DNA from: Propionivibrio dicarboxylicus
GTDB taxonomy: Bacteria; Pseudomonadota; Gammaproteobacteria; Burkholderiales; Rhodocyclaceae
DNA: 64,000 bases
NCBI RefSeq assembly: GCF_900099695.1
Contig: NZ_FNCY01000007.1
Location: 124,001 to 188,000 of the forward strand
Direction: 5' to 3'
How positions within the stretch are numbered: the stretch's first letter is position 1; each line of letters begins with the position of its first letter. Made by a program: the position numbers and the translations under genes. This document shows positions 36,128 to 45,814 of this stretch, piece by piece. A model generated the notes under the pieces. That model ran no database searches, was not told where the DNA came from, and was given only the letters and a program-made list of their open reading frames with translations.

Positions 36128-37534
36128 TCAAAGTAACTCGCGGACATCCGCGAAATGACCGGCAACCGCGGCCGCGGCTGCCATCGCAGGGCTGACGAGA
36201 TGGGTCCGGCTGCCGGCGCCCTGGCGTCCCTCGAAGTTGCGGTTCGAGGTTGACGCGCAGCGTTCGCCCGGCTCCAGACGATCGGCGTTCATGGCCAGGC
36301 ACATCGAGCAGCCGGGCATGCGCCACTCAAAACCGGCATCGATGAAGATCCGGTCGAGACCTTCGCGCTCGGCCTGTTCCTTGACCAGGCCCGAGCCCGG
36401 CACCGCCAGCGCCAGCTTGACGTTGGCAGCGATGCGCCGGCCCTTGAGCACAGTGGCGGCGGCGCGCAGGTCCTCGATGCGCGAGTTGGTGCAGGAACCG
36501 ATGAAGATCTTGTCGACCTTGATGCTGCTGATCGGCATGTTGGGATTGAGCCCCATATACTGCAGCGCGCGCTCGATCGCTTCGCGCCGCACCGGATCGC
36601 TTTCCTTGGCCGGATCGGGCACCGTGTCGTTGATCGAGACGACCATTTCGGGTGAGGTACCCCAGGTCACCTGCGGCCGGATGTCAGCACCGCGCAATTC
36701 GACGACGCGGTCGAAACGCGCGCCTTCGTCGCTGTGCAGCGTGCGCCAGTAGGCGACGGCGGCATCCCATTGCGCGCCGGTCGGCGCGAACGGCCGGCCC
36801 TTGAGATAATTGATGGTGACGTCATCGACGGCGACGAAGCCCATGCGCGCGCCTGCCTCGATCGCCATGTTGCAGAGCGTCATCCGCCCTTCCATCGACA
36901 GCGCTCGGATGGCGCTGCCGCCAAATTCGATCGCATAACCGGTACCGCCGGCGGTACCGATACGGCCGATCACCGCCAGCGCGATGTCCTTGGCCGAGAC
37001 GCCCTTGCCAAGCGCGCCGTCGACGCGGACCAGCAAGGTCTTCGATTTCTTCTGCAGCAAGCACTGCGTCGCCATCACGTGTTCGACCTCGGAGGTACCG
37101 ATGCCGAGCGCCATGCAGCCGAAAGCGCCGTGCGTGCTGGTGTGCGAGTCGCCGCAGACGACCGTCATGCCTGGCAGCGTCGCGCCGTTTTCCGGGCCGA
37201 TCACGTGGATCACGCCCTGACGGCGGTCCTTGAACGGGAAATAGGCGAGCGCGCCGGTCTCGCGGATATTGGCGTCGAGCGTCTCGACCTGCAGGCGCGA
37301 GACCGGATCCTCGATGCCGCGATCCCAATGATTCGTCGGCGTGTTGTGATCGGCCGTGGCGACGATCGACGATACCCGCCAGGGCTTGCGTCCCGCCAGC
37401 TTGAGGCCTTCGAAGGCCTGCGGGCTGGTCACTTCATGGACCAGGTGACGGTCGATATAGATCAGCGCCGTGCCGTCGGACTCCTCATGCACGACGTGGC
37501 TCTGCCAGAGTTTCTCGTATAAGTTGTTCGCCAT
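36128..37534 (-). CDS. leuC: 3-isopropylmalate dehydratase large subunit
   Basis: This is the aconitase-family large subunit that binds the [4Fe-4S] cluster. The cluster Cys residues lie in FIGSCTNSR and in GCSMCLAMN, and the [13 protein letters not shown] motif is present. It has 468 residues from the ATG at 37534. The frame is open to 37573 without a better start. It is the first gene of leuC-ecn-leuD-leuB-asd. Confidence 0.97.
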   Translation of the reverse strand: MANNLYEKLWQSHVVHEESDGTALIYIDRHLVHEVTSPQAFEGLKLAGRKPWRVSSIVATADHNTPTNHWDRGIEDPVSRLQVETLDANIRETGALAYFPFKDRRQGVIHVIGPENGATLPGMTVVCGDSHTSTHGAFGCMALGIGTSEVEHVMATQCLLQKKSKTLLVRVDGALGKGVSAKDIALAVIGRIGTAGGTGYAIEFGGSAIRALSMEGRMTLCNMAIEAGARMGFVAVDDVTINYLKGRPFAPTGAQWDAAVAYWRTLHSDEGARFDRVVELRGADIRPQVTWGTSPEMVVSINDTVPDPAKESDPVRREAIERALQYMGLNPNMPISSIKVDKIFIGSCTNSRIEDLRAAATVLKGRRIAANVKLALAVPGSGLVKEQAEREGLDRIFIDAGFEWRMPGCSMCLAMNADRLEPGERCASTSNRNFEGRQGAGSRTHLVSPAMAAAAAVAGHFADVRELL

Positions 37535-37643
37535 CTTTCGACTATCCGCTAAAGTCGGGCCGGAATCGGCCACACGAACCTTCGATTATGGCACGGGACC
37601 CCGGACCTGTCAGCCCACTGCCATACAGGTCAAGCTTCGCCAC

Positions 37644-38843
37644 TCATCCCTCGAGCGGTTCTGCAGCCTCTGTCGGCGCTTCCGCCGCCGGCATTTCCTC
37701 GTCGTCGCGCAGCGTCAGTGCGACGATCACGAGACCGATCAGCGCATAGAGCGAACTCAGCACGAAGGCTGCCGCGCCGCCGAGCGCATCCCAGGCCCAG
37801 CCGCTCGCCAGACCGCCGACAAGGCCGCCGGCACCGAAACTGACGCTCGAATACAGCGCCTGGCCACGGGCACGCGTGCTGCCGGCAAACCAGCGATTGA
37901 TCGCCGCGATCGCCACCGCGTGGAAGGCGCCGAAGGTCAGGCCGTGCATCAGTTGCATCGGAATCAGCACCGCCAGCGAATCGCCGCCGACACCGATCGC
38001 GGCGAAACGCACGACGGCGGCGGCGAAGCTCGCCAGAAGCAAGCGACGCAAGCCGAAGCGCGGCAGGAGCGTTGTCATGTAGTAGAAGACGACGATCTCG
38101 GCGAGCACGCCGAGCGTCCACAAAGCGCCGGTCACCGACTTGCTGTGGCCGTGCTCGGTCAGGAAGATCGAATAGAAGATGTTGAACGCCCCGTGCGCCG
38201 CGGTCATGGCGAAACAGGCGACCAGCAGGCCGCGCACACGCGGCTGGGCGAGAATCTTCCCGATCGGCGGTTGTTCGGCGCATTCCGGCACATGGCGCGC
38301 CTCGGGCACGACCAGCGTGCTCAGCACGATGCCGACGAGCAGCAGCACATCGACCCAGAGCAGGAGCCGCAAACCGAAGCGGTCGAGCAAGCCGCCGACG
38401 ATGAGCACGACAACGATGAAGCCGACCGAGCCCCAGATACGGATACGGCTGTAGCGGCCGGGATTGCCGCGCAGATGGTCGAAAGTCAGCGTCTCGACGA
38501 GCGGCAGCGAGGCGACCCAGAAAACAGACAGCACGGCCAGCACGGCAAACACGGCGGCGAAACTGTTAACGAAGAAAAACAGGCTGAACGCGACCAGCGT
38601 CAGGGCGCTGGTGATGCGCACGATGCGCAGGCGTTCGTTGAGACGGTCGGCCAGCGTTCCCCAAAGATACGGGCCGAAAAGCCGCATCAACTGCATCAGC
38701 GACATCAGGACGCCGATGTCCCAGGCCGAGAACGAGAGGGATTGGAGGTACAGCCCGAAATACGGCGAGAACCCGCCGACAAAGGCGAAATAGAAGAAGT
38801 AGTAGGCGGAGATCCGCCAGTAGGGAAACGCTTGCGCTTGCAT
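37644..38843 (-). CDS. MFS transporter (PPP/HcaT-like)
   Basis: This is an inner-membrane carrier of 399 residues with about 12 hydrophobic segments. The N-terminus YWRISAYYFFYFAFVGGFSPYFGLY and the stretch WGTLADRLN match the MFS_1-like subfamily that holds the phenylpropionate transporter HcaT and nucleoside permeases. The substrate is not known. The acidic C-terminal tail (about 380-399) is cytoplasmic. It is single, between leuC and ydcH. Confidence 0.85.
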   Translation of the reverse strand: MQAQAFPYWRISAYYFFYFAFVGGFSPYFGLYLQSLSFSAWDIGVLMSLMQLMRLFGPYLWGTLADRLNERLRIVRITSALTLVAFSLFFFVNSFAAVFAVLAVLSVFWVASLPLVETLTFDHLRGNPGRYSRIRIWGSVGFIVVVLIVGGLLDRFGLRLLLWVDVLLLVGIVLSTLVVPEARHVPECAEQPPIGKILAQPRVRGLLVACFAMTAAHGAFNIFYSIFLTEHGHSKSVTGALWTLGVLAEIVVFYYMTTLLPRFGLRRLLLASFAAAVVRFAAIGVGGDSLAVLIPMQLMHGLTFGAFHAVAIAAINRWFAGSTRARGQALYSSVSFGAGGLVGGLASGWAWDALGGAAAFVLSSLYALIGLVIVALTLRDDEEMPAAEAPTEAAEPLEG

Positions 38844-38870
38844 CCGGACATTCTACCGGATGCAGCCGTT

Positions 38871-38903
38871 CGGGATTGCCCCCTATCCGGGTCGGCAATC
38901 CCG
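38871..38903. other. Hairpin between the MFS gene and ydcH
   Basis: CGGGATTGCC (38871-38880) and GGCAATCCCG (38894-38903) form a perfect 10-pair stem with a 13-base loop, 20 bases after the ydcH stop. There is no T run on either side. It may slow transcription or protect the ydcH mRNA end. Confidence 0.45.
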
Positions 38904-38922
38904 ACAGCGGGATCGGGAAATA

Positions 38923-39189
38923 TCAGGACTTCGGATTACGCTGGCCGGCGCGGTAGGCCAGTATCAGGTGGTAGAGGTCGTCTTTCAGTTTGACGCGGTG
39001 CTTCTTCATGTCTTCGATCGTGAAATCATCGACCGGCATGTCATGCTCTTCGAGATCTTCAACCTTGCCGGTCAGCCGGTTGTACGTCGCGTACAGCCGC
39101 TCGAACATCGGGTTCGAGTGTCGCAACGCCACAATGGCATCCTGCATTTCCGGGAATTCGTGCTGAAGATCGTGGTGATCGACGTGCAT
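38923..39189 (-). CDS. ydcH: YdcH family (DUF465) small protein
   Basis: This is an 88-residue cytoplasmic protein of the YdcH/DUF465 family, predicted to be two helices. The HSNPMFERLYATYNRL and LKDDLYHLI stretches are typical. The function is unknown. It lies between aroC and the MFS gene with its own start. Confidence 0.85.
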   Translation of the reverse strand: MHVDHHDLQHEFPEMQDAIVALRHSNPMFERLYATYNRLTGKVEDLEEHDMPVDDFTIEDMKKHRVKLKDDLYHLILAYRAGQRNPKS

Positions 39190-39259
39190 TTTTGGAGCCC
39201 TCCATCAAGAAACCCAAGTCGGAAACCCTTCGACGAAACCGAACGTCATAGACGCGGCG

Positions 39260-40360
39260 TCAATTCATTGTGCCCCCAATGCGCGGCGTTTGGCAATCGA
39301 CATCGGCACACTGGCCGCGATGCCGCAGGGCATGGTCGATCAGCACCAGCGCCAGCATGGCTTCGGCGATCGGCGTCGCGCGGATGCCGACGCAGGGATC
39401 GTGCCGTCCGTGCGTCTCGACCGTCACCGGCGCGCCGCTGCGGTCGATCGACCGGCGCGGCAGACGGATGCTCGACGTCGGCTTGATCGCCATCTGCACG
39501 AGCACATCCTGACCGGTCGAAATGCCGCCGAGCACGCCGCCGGCATTGTTCGAGAGGAAACCTTCGGGCGTCATCTCGTCGCCGTGCTCGGTGCCTTTCT
39601 GGGTGATCGACGCGAAGCCGGCGCCGATCTCGACGCCCTTGACGGCGTTGATGCCCATCATGGCATAGGCGATATCGGCATCGAGGCGATCGAACACCGG
39701 CTCGCCCCAACCCGGCGGCATACCGCTGGCGCAAACGCTGATGCGCGCACCGATCGAATCGCCCGACTTGCGCAATTCATCCATGTAGGCCTCGAGCTGC
39801 GGCACGATCGCCGCATTCGGCGCGAAGAACGGGTTGGCGTCGATCTCTGCCGCATCGACGAAAGGAATCTCGATCGGGCCGAGCTGGCTCATCCAGCCGC
39901 GAATGGTCACGCCGTAACGGGCTTTCAGCCACTTGCGCGCAATCGCGCCGGCAGCGACACGCACCGCCGTCTCGCGCGCCGACGAACGGCCGCCGCCGCG
40001 ATAGTCGCGGAAGCCGTATTTCTGGGTATAGGCATAGTCGGCATGACCGGGCCGGAACGTCTCGGCAATGTTGCCGTAATCCTTGCTGCGCTGGTCCTGA
40101 TTGCGAATCAGCAGCGCGATCGGCGTTCCCGTCGTCTTGCCCTCGAAGACGCCGGAGAGAATCTCGACAGTATCCGGTTCGCGCCGTTGCGTCACATGCC
40201 GTGAGGTGCCGGGCTTGCGCCGGTCGAGCTCGGCCTGGATGTCGGCCTCGCAGAGTTCGAGGCCCGGCGGACAGCCATCGACGACGCAGCCGATCGCCGC
40301 GCCGTGCGACTCGCCGAAGGAAGTGACGGTAAACAAGGTGCCAAAAGTATTGCCGGACAT
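39260..40360 (-). CDS. aroC: Chorismate synthase
   Basis: It makes chorismate from EPSP using reduced FMN, the last step of the shikimate pathway. The start MSGNTFG at 40360 follows CAGGA. The conserved FGESHG, the [11 protein letters not shown] flavin/substrate stretch and the R-PSSIR-like end motif are present. At 366 residues it is complete. The frame to 40411 is open but upstream of the ribosome site. Confidence 0.97.
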   Translation of the reverse strand: MSGNTFGTLFTVTSFGESHGAAIGCVVDGCPPGLELCEADIQAELDRRKPGTSRHVTQRREPDTVEILSGVFEGKTTGTPIALLIRNQDQRSKDYGNIAETFRPGHADYAYTQKYGFRDYRGGGRSSARETAVRVAAGAIARKWLKARYGVTIRGWMSQLGPIEIPFVDAAEIDANPFFAPNAAIVPQLEAYMDELRKSGDSIGARISVCASGMPPGWGEPVFDRLDADIAYAMMGINAVKGVEIGAGFASITQKGTEHGDEMTPEGFLSNNAGGVLGGISTGQDVLVQMAIKPTSSIRLPRRSIDRSGAPVTVETHGRHDPCVGIRATPIAEAMLALVLIDHALRHRGQCADVDCQTPRIGGTMN

Positions 40361-40429
40361 GGTTTTCCTGCCTGCGTTAGAATTCCCCGAAAGTCTAGCA
40401 TCCTTTGCCACCCACAGCCCCGCCCCGCC

Positions 40430-40591
40430 ATGCGCCGCACCCCGCCAAAACCACCTGCAGGCCGCGCCAAGTCGCCGCCGGCACCCTCGCTACCGCCGCG
40501 AGCATCGACGACCAACACCGGCGCGGAACGCTGGCAGCGCACGGTTCGCTTCAACTGGGACAAAGGCGGATCGAAGGGCGGCCGACGCTGA
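40430..40591 (+). CDS. Small basic hypothetical protein
   Basis: This is an open frame of 53 residues starting [14 protein letters not shown] and ending [13 protein letters not shown]. It is Pro- and Arg-rich in the first half with an ordered-looking [14 protein letters not shown] end. I do not recognise it. Its stop lies eight bases before a large hairpin, as with a short transcribed unit. There is no clear ribosome site, and it is divergent from aroC, so it may be a chance frame in GC-rich DNA. Confidence 0.3.
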   Translation: MRRTPPKPPAGRAKSPPAPSLPPRASTTNTGAERWQRTVRFNWDKGGSKGGRR

Positions 40592-40598
40592 GGCATTA

Positions 40599-40664
40599 AG
40601 AGCCCATTTCGGCAGGGATCGTGGGCCGCGCCGGCGGCCCGCGAGCCCTACCGAAATAGGCTCT
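40599..40664. other. Long imperfect palindrome
   Basis: AGAGCCCATTTCGGCAGGG (40599-40617) pairs with the arm at 40646-40664, whose reverse complement differs at two places. On the minus-strand RNA both differences become G-U pairs, so it folds best in that direction. An inner GGGCCGC/GCGGCCC pair extends the stem. The arm shares the core CCTATTTCG with the palindrome at 52458. No T run follows. With the next hairpin it lies after the Do-type protease gene. Confidence 0.55.
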
Positions 40665-40670
40665 AAACAG

Positions 40671-40696
40671 CCGGCCCGAAAATTCCGGGCCGGCAA
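40671..40696 (-). terminator. Likely terminator of the Do-type protease gene
   Basis: On the minus strand GCCGGCCCGGAA pairs with TTCGGGCCGGC around a short T-rich loop, followed by TGTTTAG. It starts 25 bases after the stop of the protease gene. The T run is weak, so termination may be partial. Confidence 0.5.
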
Positions 40697-40720
40697 CGCC
40701 TGACAATCACCAAAAACGGA

Positions 40721-42181
40721 TCAGTTGAGATCGACCGGCACGAACAGCCGGGCCTCGTCGCGCTGAATCAGCAGCGCAACACGCTTGCCAGCCTTGCCGA
40801 CGATGGCCTTGAGTTGCTCAGGCGTCGTCACCGGCTCGCCATTGACTGCAAGCACGACATCGCCCGGACGGATACCGGCACGCGCCGCCGCACCGCTGGC
40901 ATTCTCGACACGCAGCCCGGCCTTGCCATCGTTCTGCCGGCGTTCTTCGGCCGTCAGCGAACGCACCGCCAGCCCGAGCCGACCAGTCGCGGCCGATTCC
41001 TTGCTTTCGCCGCTGGCGAGCTTTTCCTCTTTCTGCGAACCGACCTTGACCTCGATCTCGCGCGAGGCGCCCTTGCGCCAGACCTGCAGCTTGGCACCAT
41101 CGCCCGGACGGATGGCGGCGACCAACGGCGGCAGTTCGCTCGACGAACTCACTTCCTTGCCGTTGAGCGACAGGATCACGTCACCCGGTTCCAATCCGGC
41201 CTTGGCCGCCGGACTGCCGCCCTCGACCGAACTGACGAGCGCACCGGTCGGCTTGCTGAGCCCGAAAGAATCGGCGAGCGACTGGTTGACTTCCTGGATG
41301 GTGATGCCAAGACGGCCGCGTTGCACCTTGCCGTGCTTGACGATCTGATCCTGAACGCTCATCGCGACATCGATCGGGATCGCGAACGACAATCCCTGAT
41401 ATCCGCCGGTGCGGCTATAGATCTGCGAGTTGATGCCGACCACCTCGCCAGCCATGTTGAACAACGGCCCGCCCGAATTGCCCGGATTGACCGCCACGTC
41501 GGTCTGGATGAAAGGGACATAGCTGTCGTCCGGCAGCGAGCGCGACTTGGCCGAGATGATGCCGGCCGTGGCGCTGTTCTCGAAGCCGAAGGGCGAACCG
41601 ATCGCCAGCACCCACTCGCCGACGCGCGTCGCTGCCGAGTTGCCGATCTTCACGGTCGGCAGGTTCTTGCCGTCGATGCGCAGCACGGCCACATCGGTCG
41701 CCTTGTCGGCACCGAGCACCTTGGCCTTGAACTCGCGCTTGTCGGTCAGCTTGACGATCACCTCGTCGGCGCCATCGATGACGTGCGCATTGGTCAGGAC
41801 AAGCCCGTCCTCGCGGATGATGAAGCCCGACCCCTGGCCGCGGACGCGCTGCTCGCCGCGTTGCTGCGGAATGCGGAAATGACGGAAGAATTCATAGAAC
41901 GGATCGTTCGGATCGACGCCGGAGAAACCGGCGTCGCCGCCACTCTTGGTTTTGCCGGACATGCTGATATTGACGACGGCGGCGCCGTTGCGCGCGACGA
42001 TCGCGCTCATATCGGGCAGCGGCGTCGCCACGACCGGCGCTGGCGCTGTTGCCGGCACGGCGGCCGTCGATGCGGCATGGGCGTCGCCGAACGAACGCCC
42101 GCCGATCAGCGAATACGAGGCCAGCGCCAATGACGTCAGCACCGCGGCAATGACGCTTCTCTTCAAGGTTCTCAATACCAT
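40721..42181 (-). CDS. Do/DegQ/MucD-type periplasmic serine protease
   Basis: This is a periplasmic protease/chaperone for misfolded envelope proteins. After an N-terminal hydrophobic signal or anchor (about 8-36) comes the trypsin-like domain with the triad His133 (NAHVIDG), Asp163 (ATDVAVL) and Ser236 (GNSGGP). Two PDZ domains follow (about 280-375 and 395-480). It has 486 residues, and AGGAGG before the ATG at 42181 fixes the start. A CTTAA-N6-CTTAA box about 70 bases upstream suggests control by a QseB/PmrA-type regulator. DegQ, DegP or MucD cannot be separated by sequence alone. Confidence 0.93.
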   Translation of the reverse strand: MVLRTLKRSVIAAVLTSLALASYSLIGGRSFGDAHAASTAAVPATAPAPVVATPLPDMSAIVARNGAAVVNISMSGKTKSGGDAGFSGVDPNDPFYEFFRHFRIPQQRGEQRVRGQGSGFIIREDGLVLTNAHVIDGADEVIVKLTDKREFKAKVLGADKATDVAVLRIDGKNLPTVKIGNSAATRVGEWVLAIGSPFGFENSATAGIISAKSRSLPDDSYVPFIQTDVAVNPGNSGGPLFNMAGEVVGINSQIYSRTGGYQGLSFAIPIDVAMSVQDQIVKHGKVQRGRLGITIQEVNQSLADSFGLSKPTGALVSSVEGGSPAAKAGLEPGDVILSLNGKEVSSSSELPPLVAAIRPGDGAKLQVWRKGASREIEVKVGSQKEEKLASGESKESAATGRLGLAVRSLTAEERRQNDGKAGLRVENASGAAARAGIRPGDVVLAVNGEPVTTPEQLKAIVGKAGKRVALLIQRDEARLFVPVDLN

Positions 42182-42249
42182 CACACACCTCCTGTTTCAT
42201 CGACTGCGGGCAAATCTCCCGCGATGGCAGAAAGCGTACGACGGCGAAG

Positions 42250-42266
42250 CTTAAAACAAACTTAAA
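42250..42266. promoter_or_regulatory. QseB/PmrA-type binding box
   Basis: CTTAAA-ACAAA-CTTAAA is a direct repeat with an 11-base period. It equals the CTTAA-N6-CTTAA pattern described for QseB and the related PmrA box. It lies 69 bases upstream of the protease start and just past the end of the threonine aldolase gene. A QseB-like regulator is encoded 3 kb away at 45070-45732. Confidence 0.5.
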
Positions 42267-42287
42267 AAACCCTGCGCTGACGACAAT

Positions 42288-43325
42288 TCAACAGAGAATC
42301 TCGCGCAACGCCGCCAGCGCCGTGTCGACGGCGTCACGATCGATACCCCAGTGCGTCACCATCCGGCAGCGCGCCGCATCGATCTGGCGAATCCGGATCT
42401 GTCGCGCCTGGAGCGCCGCGACGATCGGTGTCGCGTCGCGTCCGCTGGCGCCGAAATCGATCTGGACGACATTGGTCCGCGGCAGCGACGGGTCGACGAG
42501 ACGCGCATCGATGCCGGCCAGCCCTTCGGCGAGATGGCGCGCGTTGTCGTGGTCCTCGCCGAGGCGCAGGCTCATCGTTTCAAGCGCGACGATTCCGGCC
42601 GCGGCCATGTGGCCGGCCTGGCGCATGCCGCCACCGAGCCGCTGGCGCACCCAGCGGGCCCGATCAATGAAGGCCCGCGACCCGATCAGCATGGCGCCCA
42701 CCGGCGCCGCCAATCCCTTGCACAGACAGCATTGCAGCGCATCGATCGGTGCACACAAGGCGGCGACCGTGGTGTTCTGGCTGACCGCCGCGTTGAAAAT
42801 GCGCGCACCGTCGAGATAGACCCGGAGATCGCGCTCATGCGCCAAATCGGCCATTGCCTGCAGGTAGTCGGCCGGCAGCGGGATGCCGCGGTGGAGGTCG
42901 TAGGTATTTTCGAGGCAGAGCAGCCGACTCAGCGGCGACTGCACGCCGCGCGGCCGGATCGCCCGGCGCACCGCGCCGGCGTCGAAGCGCCCGGCCTCGC
43001 TGCGCAGCGGTCGCGCCTGCACGCCCGAGAGGCCGGCAATGCCGCCGGCTTCGAGATTGAAGAGGTGCGATTCCTCGCCGACGATGATCTCGTCGCCAAG
43101 CTGCGTCAGCGCCATCACCGCCACCTGGTTGGCCATCGTCCCCGAAATCAGGAAAAGCGCCGCCTCCTTGCCGAAGCGCGCCGCCGCCAGCGCTTCAAGG
43201 CGCGCGACCGTCGGGTCCTCGCCCATGATGTCGTCGCCGACGACGGCCGCTGCCATCGCCGCCCGCATCGCGTCGGTCGGCTGCGTCACCGTGTCGCTGC
43301 GAAAATCCAGAATCTTCCCGTTCAT
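42288..43325 (-). CDS. ltaE: Low-specificity L-threonine aldolase
   Basis: This PLP enzyme cleaves L-threonine and L-allo-threonine to glycine and acetaldehyde. The PLP Lys is K203 in CLCKGLAAPVG, the DFRSDTVTQPT start is typical, and LDGARIFNAA holds the cofactor-binding Asp. At 345 residues it has the normal length. It is on the minus strand with a 70-base gap to the gene before it. Confidence 0.93.
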   Translation of the reverse strand: MNGKILDFRSDTVTQPTDAMRAAMAAAVVGDDIMGEDPTVARLEALAAARFGKEAALFLISGTMANQVAVMALTQLGDEIIVGEESHLFNLEAGGIAGLSGVQARPLRSEAGRFDAGAVRRAIRPRGVQSPLSRLLCLENTYDLHRGIPLPADYLQAMADLAHERDLRVYLDGARIFNAAVSQNTTVAALCAPIDALQCCLCKGLAAPVGAMLIGSRAFIDRARWVRQRLGGGMRQAGHMAAAGIVALETMSLRLGEDHDNARHLAEGLAGIDARLVDPSLPRTNVVQIDFGASGRDATPIVAALQARQIRIRQIDAARCRMVTHWGIDRDAVDTALAALREILC

Positions 43326-43395
43326 GCCCGTTTCATCCTGCCGTCGATCACGCCGTGCATAATCGCCGCAAACGCGGTGCCTGTCGATACAGGCG

Positions 43396-43731
43396 TCAGT
43401 CCTTGGACGACCGATCGGCGACGTAGCGCCGCCAGTCCTTCGGCACGAGCAGACGGCGAACGGCGAAGGCCGCGGCGAAGATCAGCGCCAGCATGAGGAC
43501 CGCGCCGGTCGGTGAAATCTTGATTCCGGAAAACCCGGAATAAATATTGAGTCCCAGTAGGGCGAGCAGCACGCCCGGAAAGAAGAACTTCTCGGCCGGA
43601 TGCGGATGCAGCGCCAACGCACCGCCGCAGGCCGGACAAGCAAGGATGCGGCGCGTGCCGCCGGGATCGCTCCGGCGCACCGGTTTGCGCAGACGCAAGT
43701 CGGCTGCGCAGTGAGGACAGGCTGTATTCAT
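43396..43731 (-). CDS. Zinc-ribbon membrane protein, unknown function
   Basis: This is a 111-residue protein that begins with a zinc ribbon: CPHC at residues 5-8 and CPAC near 32-35. Two hydrophobic segments follow (about 50-66 and 74-92) and then a basic tail. The function is unknown. The start lies four bases after the sensor kinase stop, so it is probably co-transcribed with the QseBC-like pair. Confidence 0.65.
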   Translation of the reverse strand: MNTACPHCAADLRLRKPVRRSDPGGTRRILACPACGGALALHPHPAEKFFFPGVLLALLGLNIYSGFSGIKISPTGAVLMLALIFAAAFAVRRLLVPKDWRRYVADRSSKD

Positions 43732-43735
43732 TGCA

Positions 43736-45073
43736 TCAATGGCTATCGGATTGAAGGGAAGAAGCGAGCGGCAGCGTCAGTTGCGCGCGCAGGCCGCCGA
43801 GCGGCGCGACGTCGAGCACGATCTCGCCGCCGTGCCGCTGCGCGATGGCGCGCACAATCGCGAGACCCAGGCCGCTACCGGTCTCGTCGCCCGTGACGGC
43901 ATCGACCGGACACTGGTAAAAACGATCGAACACACGCTCGCGTTCGGACGCCGGAATGCCCGGCCCACTGTCGTCGACGCGAAGTACGACGGCCGCGTCG
44001 AGACGCAGACAGGACACGTCGATGCGCCCGCCCGACGGCGTGTGGCGCAGCGCGTTACGAATCAGGTTGGCCAGCAGAATGCGCAAGGCATCGGCATCGC
44101 CGCGCACGAAGAGATCCGGATCGGCCTGCGCCAGACCGAGATCGACCCCCTTGGCCTCGGCCAGCGGCGCATGCTCGACGACGCCGGCCCGACCCACCGC
44201 GGCAAGTTCGACGGGCAGCAGCGGGGCCGTCACCGCACCGGGTTCCTGCCGCGCCAGGGTCAGGAGTTGCTGCACGGTATGCGCGGCGCGACCGAGGCCT
44301 TGACGGAGCGCATCGAGCGCCGCTGCACGGGCGGCCTCATCGCCGGCCCGCTCGACAAGCTGGGCCTGCAGCTGCAGGGCCGTCAGCGGCGTGCGCAATT
44401 CGTGCGCCGCATCGGCGACAAAATCCCGCTGGGCGGCAAAGGCCGTGTCAAGCCGGGCGAGCAGGTCGTTGAGCGAAGCGACCAGCGGCCGCAGTTCCTC
44501 GGGCAGCCCGACCTCGGGCACCGGCGCCAGCGACTCGGGCGTGCGTTTCTGCACCGAAGCGGCGAGCCGGGCCAGCGGGCGCAGACCGAAACCGACCAGC
44601 CCCCAGATCAGTGCGCCAAGCACCGGCAAGACAATCAGGAAGGGCTTGAGCGTGCTCCACGCGGCATCGGCCGCCAAGCGGTCGCGCACGCGCATCGGCT
44701 GGGCGACGGCGATCGTCATGCCCTGGTACTGCGTGGCGAAAACGCGCCACTCGCCTTCGCGCGAATCGGCGAGCGAATAGCCGAGTTGCGTGATCTCCGG
44801 CAGGGCCTGGTGCGGCTTCGAGGAATACAGCGTCAGCCCGGTGAAGTCCCACACCCGAATGACATAATCCAGATTCTCGTCGTTGGCGAGGAATTCGGCC
44901 GAGCCGAGGAAGGTCTGGTCGCGCACCGAGAGCGCCAGCTGGCGCAGATGGTAGTCGAACAAGGCGTCGGCTTCGTGGCGGGCGGCGCGGTACGTCGCCC
45001 AGGCACCGACGGCCATCGCCAGGCAGATGGCGCCGAGCAGCGCGGCAAGCAGAGTGCGCCGGATCGAGCTCAT
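43736..45073 (-). CDS. qseC: QseC-like sensor histidine kinase
   Basis: This is an inner-membrane sensor of 445 residues. It has a membrane segment near 8-28, a periplasmic part (about 29-142), a second membrane segment (about 143-164), a short HAMP-like stretch, and a HisKA domain with His224 in FVADAAHELRTPL. The HATPase follows with an N box (NLIRNALRHTP), DDSGPGIP and GSGLGLAIV. Its start overlaps the regulator stop by four bases. The layout and partner match QseC/PmrB/TctE-type kinases; the signal is unknown. Confidence 0.85.
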   Translation of the reverse strand: MSSIRRTLLAALLGAICLAMAVGAWATYRAARHEADALFDYHLRQLALSVRDQTFLGSAEFLANDENLDYVIRVWDFTGLTLYSSKPHQALPEITQLGYSLADSREGEWRVFATQYQGMTIAVAQPMRVRDRLAADAAWSTLKPFLIVLPVLGALIWGLVGFGLRPLARLAASVQKRTPESLAPVPEVGLPEELRPLVASLNDLLARLDTAFAAQRDFVADAAHELRTPLTALQLQAQLVERAGDEAARAAALDALRQGLGRAAHTVQQLLTLARQEPGAVTAPLLPVELAAVGRAGVVEHAPLAEAKGVDLGLAQADPDLFVRGDADALRILLANLIRNALRHTPSGGRIDVSCLRLDAAVVLRVDDSGPGIPASERERVFDRFYQCPVDAVTGDETGSGLGLAIVRAIAQRHGGEIVLDVAPLGGLRAQLTLPLASSLQSDSH

Positions 45074-45732
45074 GGCTGCTCCGGAATCAGATAGCCGACT
45101 CCGCGCACGTTGCGGATCCAGTCGGCGCCGAGTTTGCGGCGCAAGGCATGGATATAGACCTCGACAGCATTGCTCTCGATCTCCTCATCCCAGCCGTAGA
45201 GCCGCTCCTCGAGTTGGGCGCGCGAAAGCGGCGCGCCGGGTTTTTCGAGCAAGGCGCGGAGCAGCGCGAATTCGCGGCCGGACAAGGTCACCGGCCGGCC
45301 ATCCAGCGTCACCGCATGCGTCGCCGGGTCGAGCGTCAGCGCGCCATGCACGATCAGCGGCGAGGCACGGCCGGCCTCGCGGCGCTTGAGCGCGCGGATG
45401 CGCGCCGAAAGTTCGTCGAGATCGAAAGGCTTGACCAGGTAATCGTCGGCACCGGCATCGAGTCCCTTGACGCGGTCGGCCACCGAATCGCGTGCCGTAA
45501 TCACCAGCACCGGCAAAGTAACGCCGCGCCGGCGCAGACTGGCGAGCAGATCCAGCCCGGAACGCCGCGGCAGACCGAGATCGAGCAGGATCATTTCGTG
45601 CACGCCCAGCGCCACGGCCGCCTCCGCCGCCGCACCGTCGCGCACCCAGTCGACCGAATGGCCTTCCTGCCGAAGGCCGTCCTGCACACTGGCGCCGATC
45701 ATCGGATCGTCTTCGACGAGCAGCAGGCGCAT
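45070..45732 (-). CDS. qseB: QseB-like response regulator (OmpR family)
   Basis: This is a DNA-binding regulator of 220 residues. The receiver has E7/D8/D9, the phospho-Asp51 in LLDLGLP, and the KPFD Lys near 102. The winged-helix effector ends with LYGWDEEIESNAVEV and RNVRGVGYL, which is very close to E. coli QseB. The ATG at 45732 follows AGGAG. A matching box lies upstream of the protease gene at 42250; I see none before qseB itself. The symbol rests on similarity, and PmrA or TctD is possible. Confidence 0.87.
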   Translation of the reverse strand: MRLLLVEDDPMIGASVQDGLRQEGHSVDWVRDGAAAEAAVALGVHEMILLDLGLPRRSGLDLLASLRRRGVTLPVLVITARDSVADRVKGLDAGADDYLVKPFDLDELSARIRALKRREAGRASPLIVHGALTLDPATHAVTLDGRPVTLSGREFALLRALLEKPGAPLSRAQLEERLYGWDEEIESNAVEVYIHALRRKLGADWIRNVRGVGYLIPEQP

Positions 45733-45814
45733 CCGTATCTCTCCTCTGAAAAACCAGACGCCATGATACCCGCCTGCCGGCAGGGGATGAACCACCGCGG
45801 GGAAAGCGCCGACC

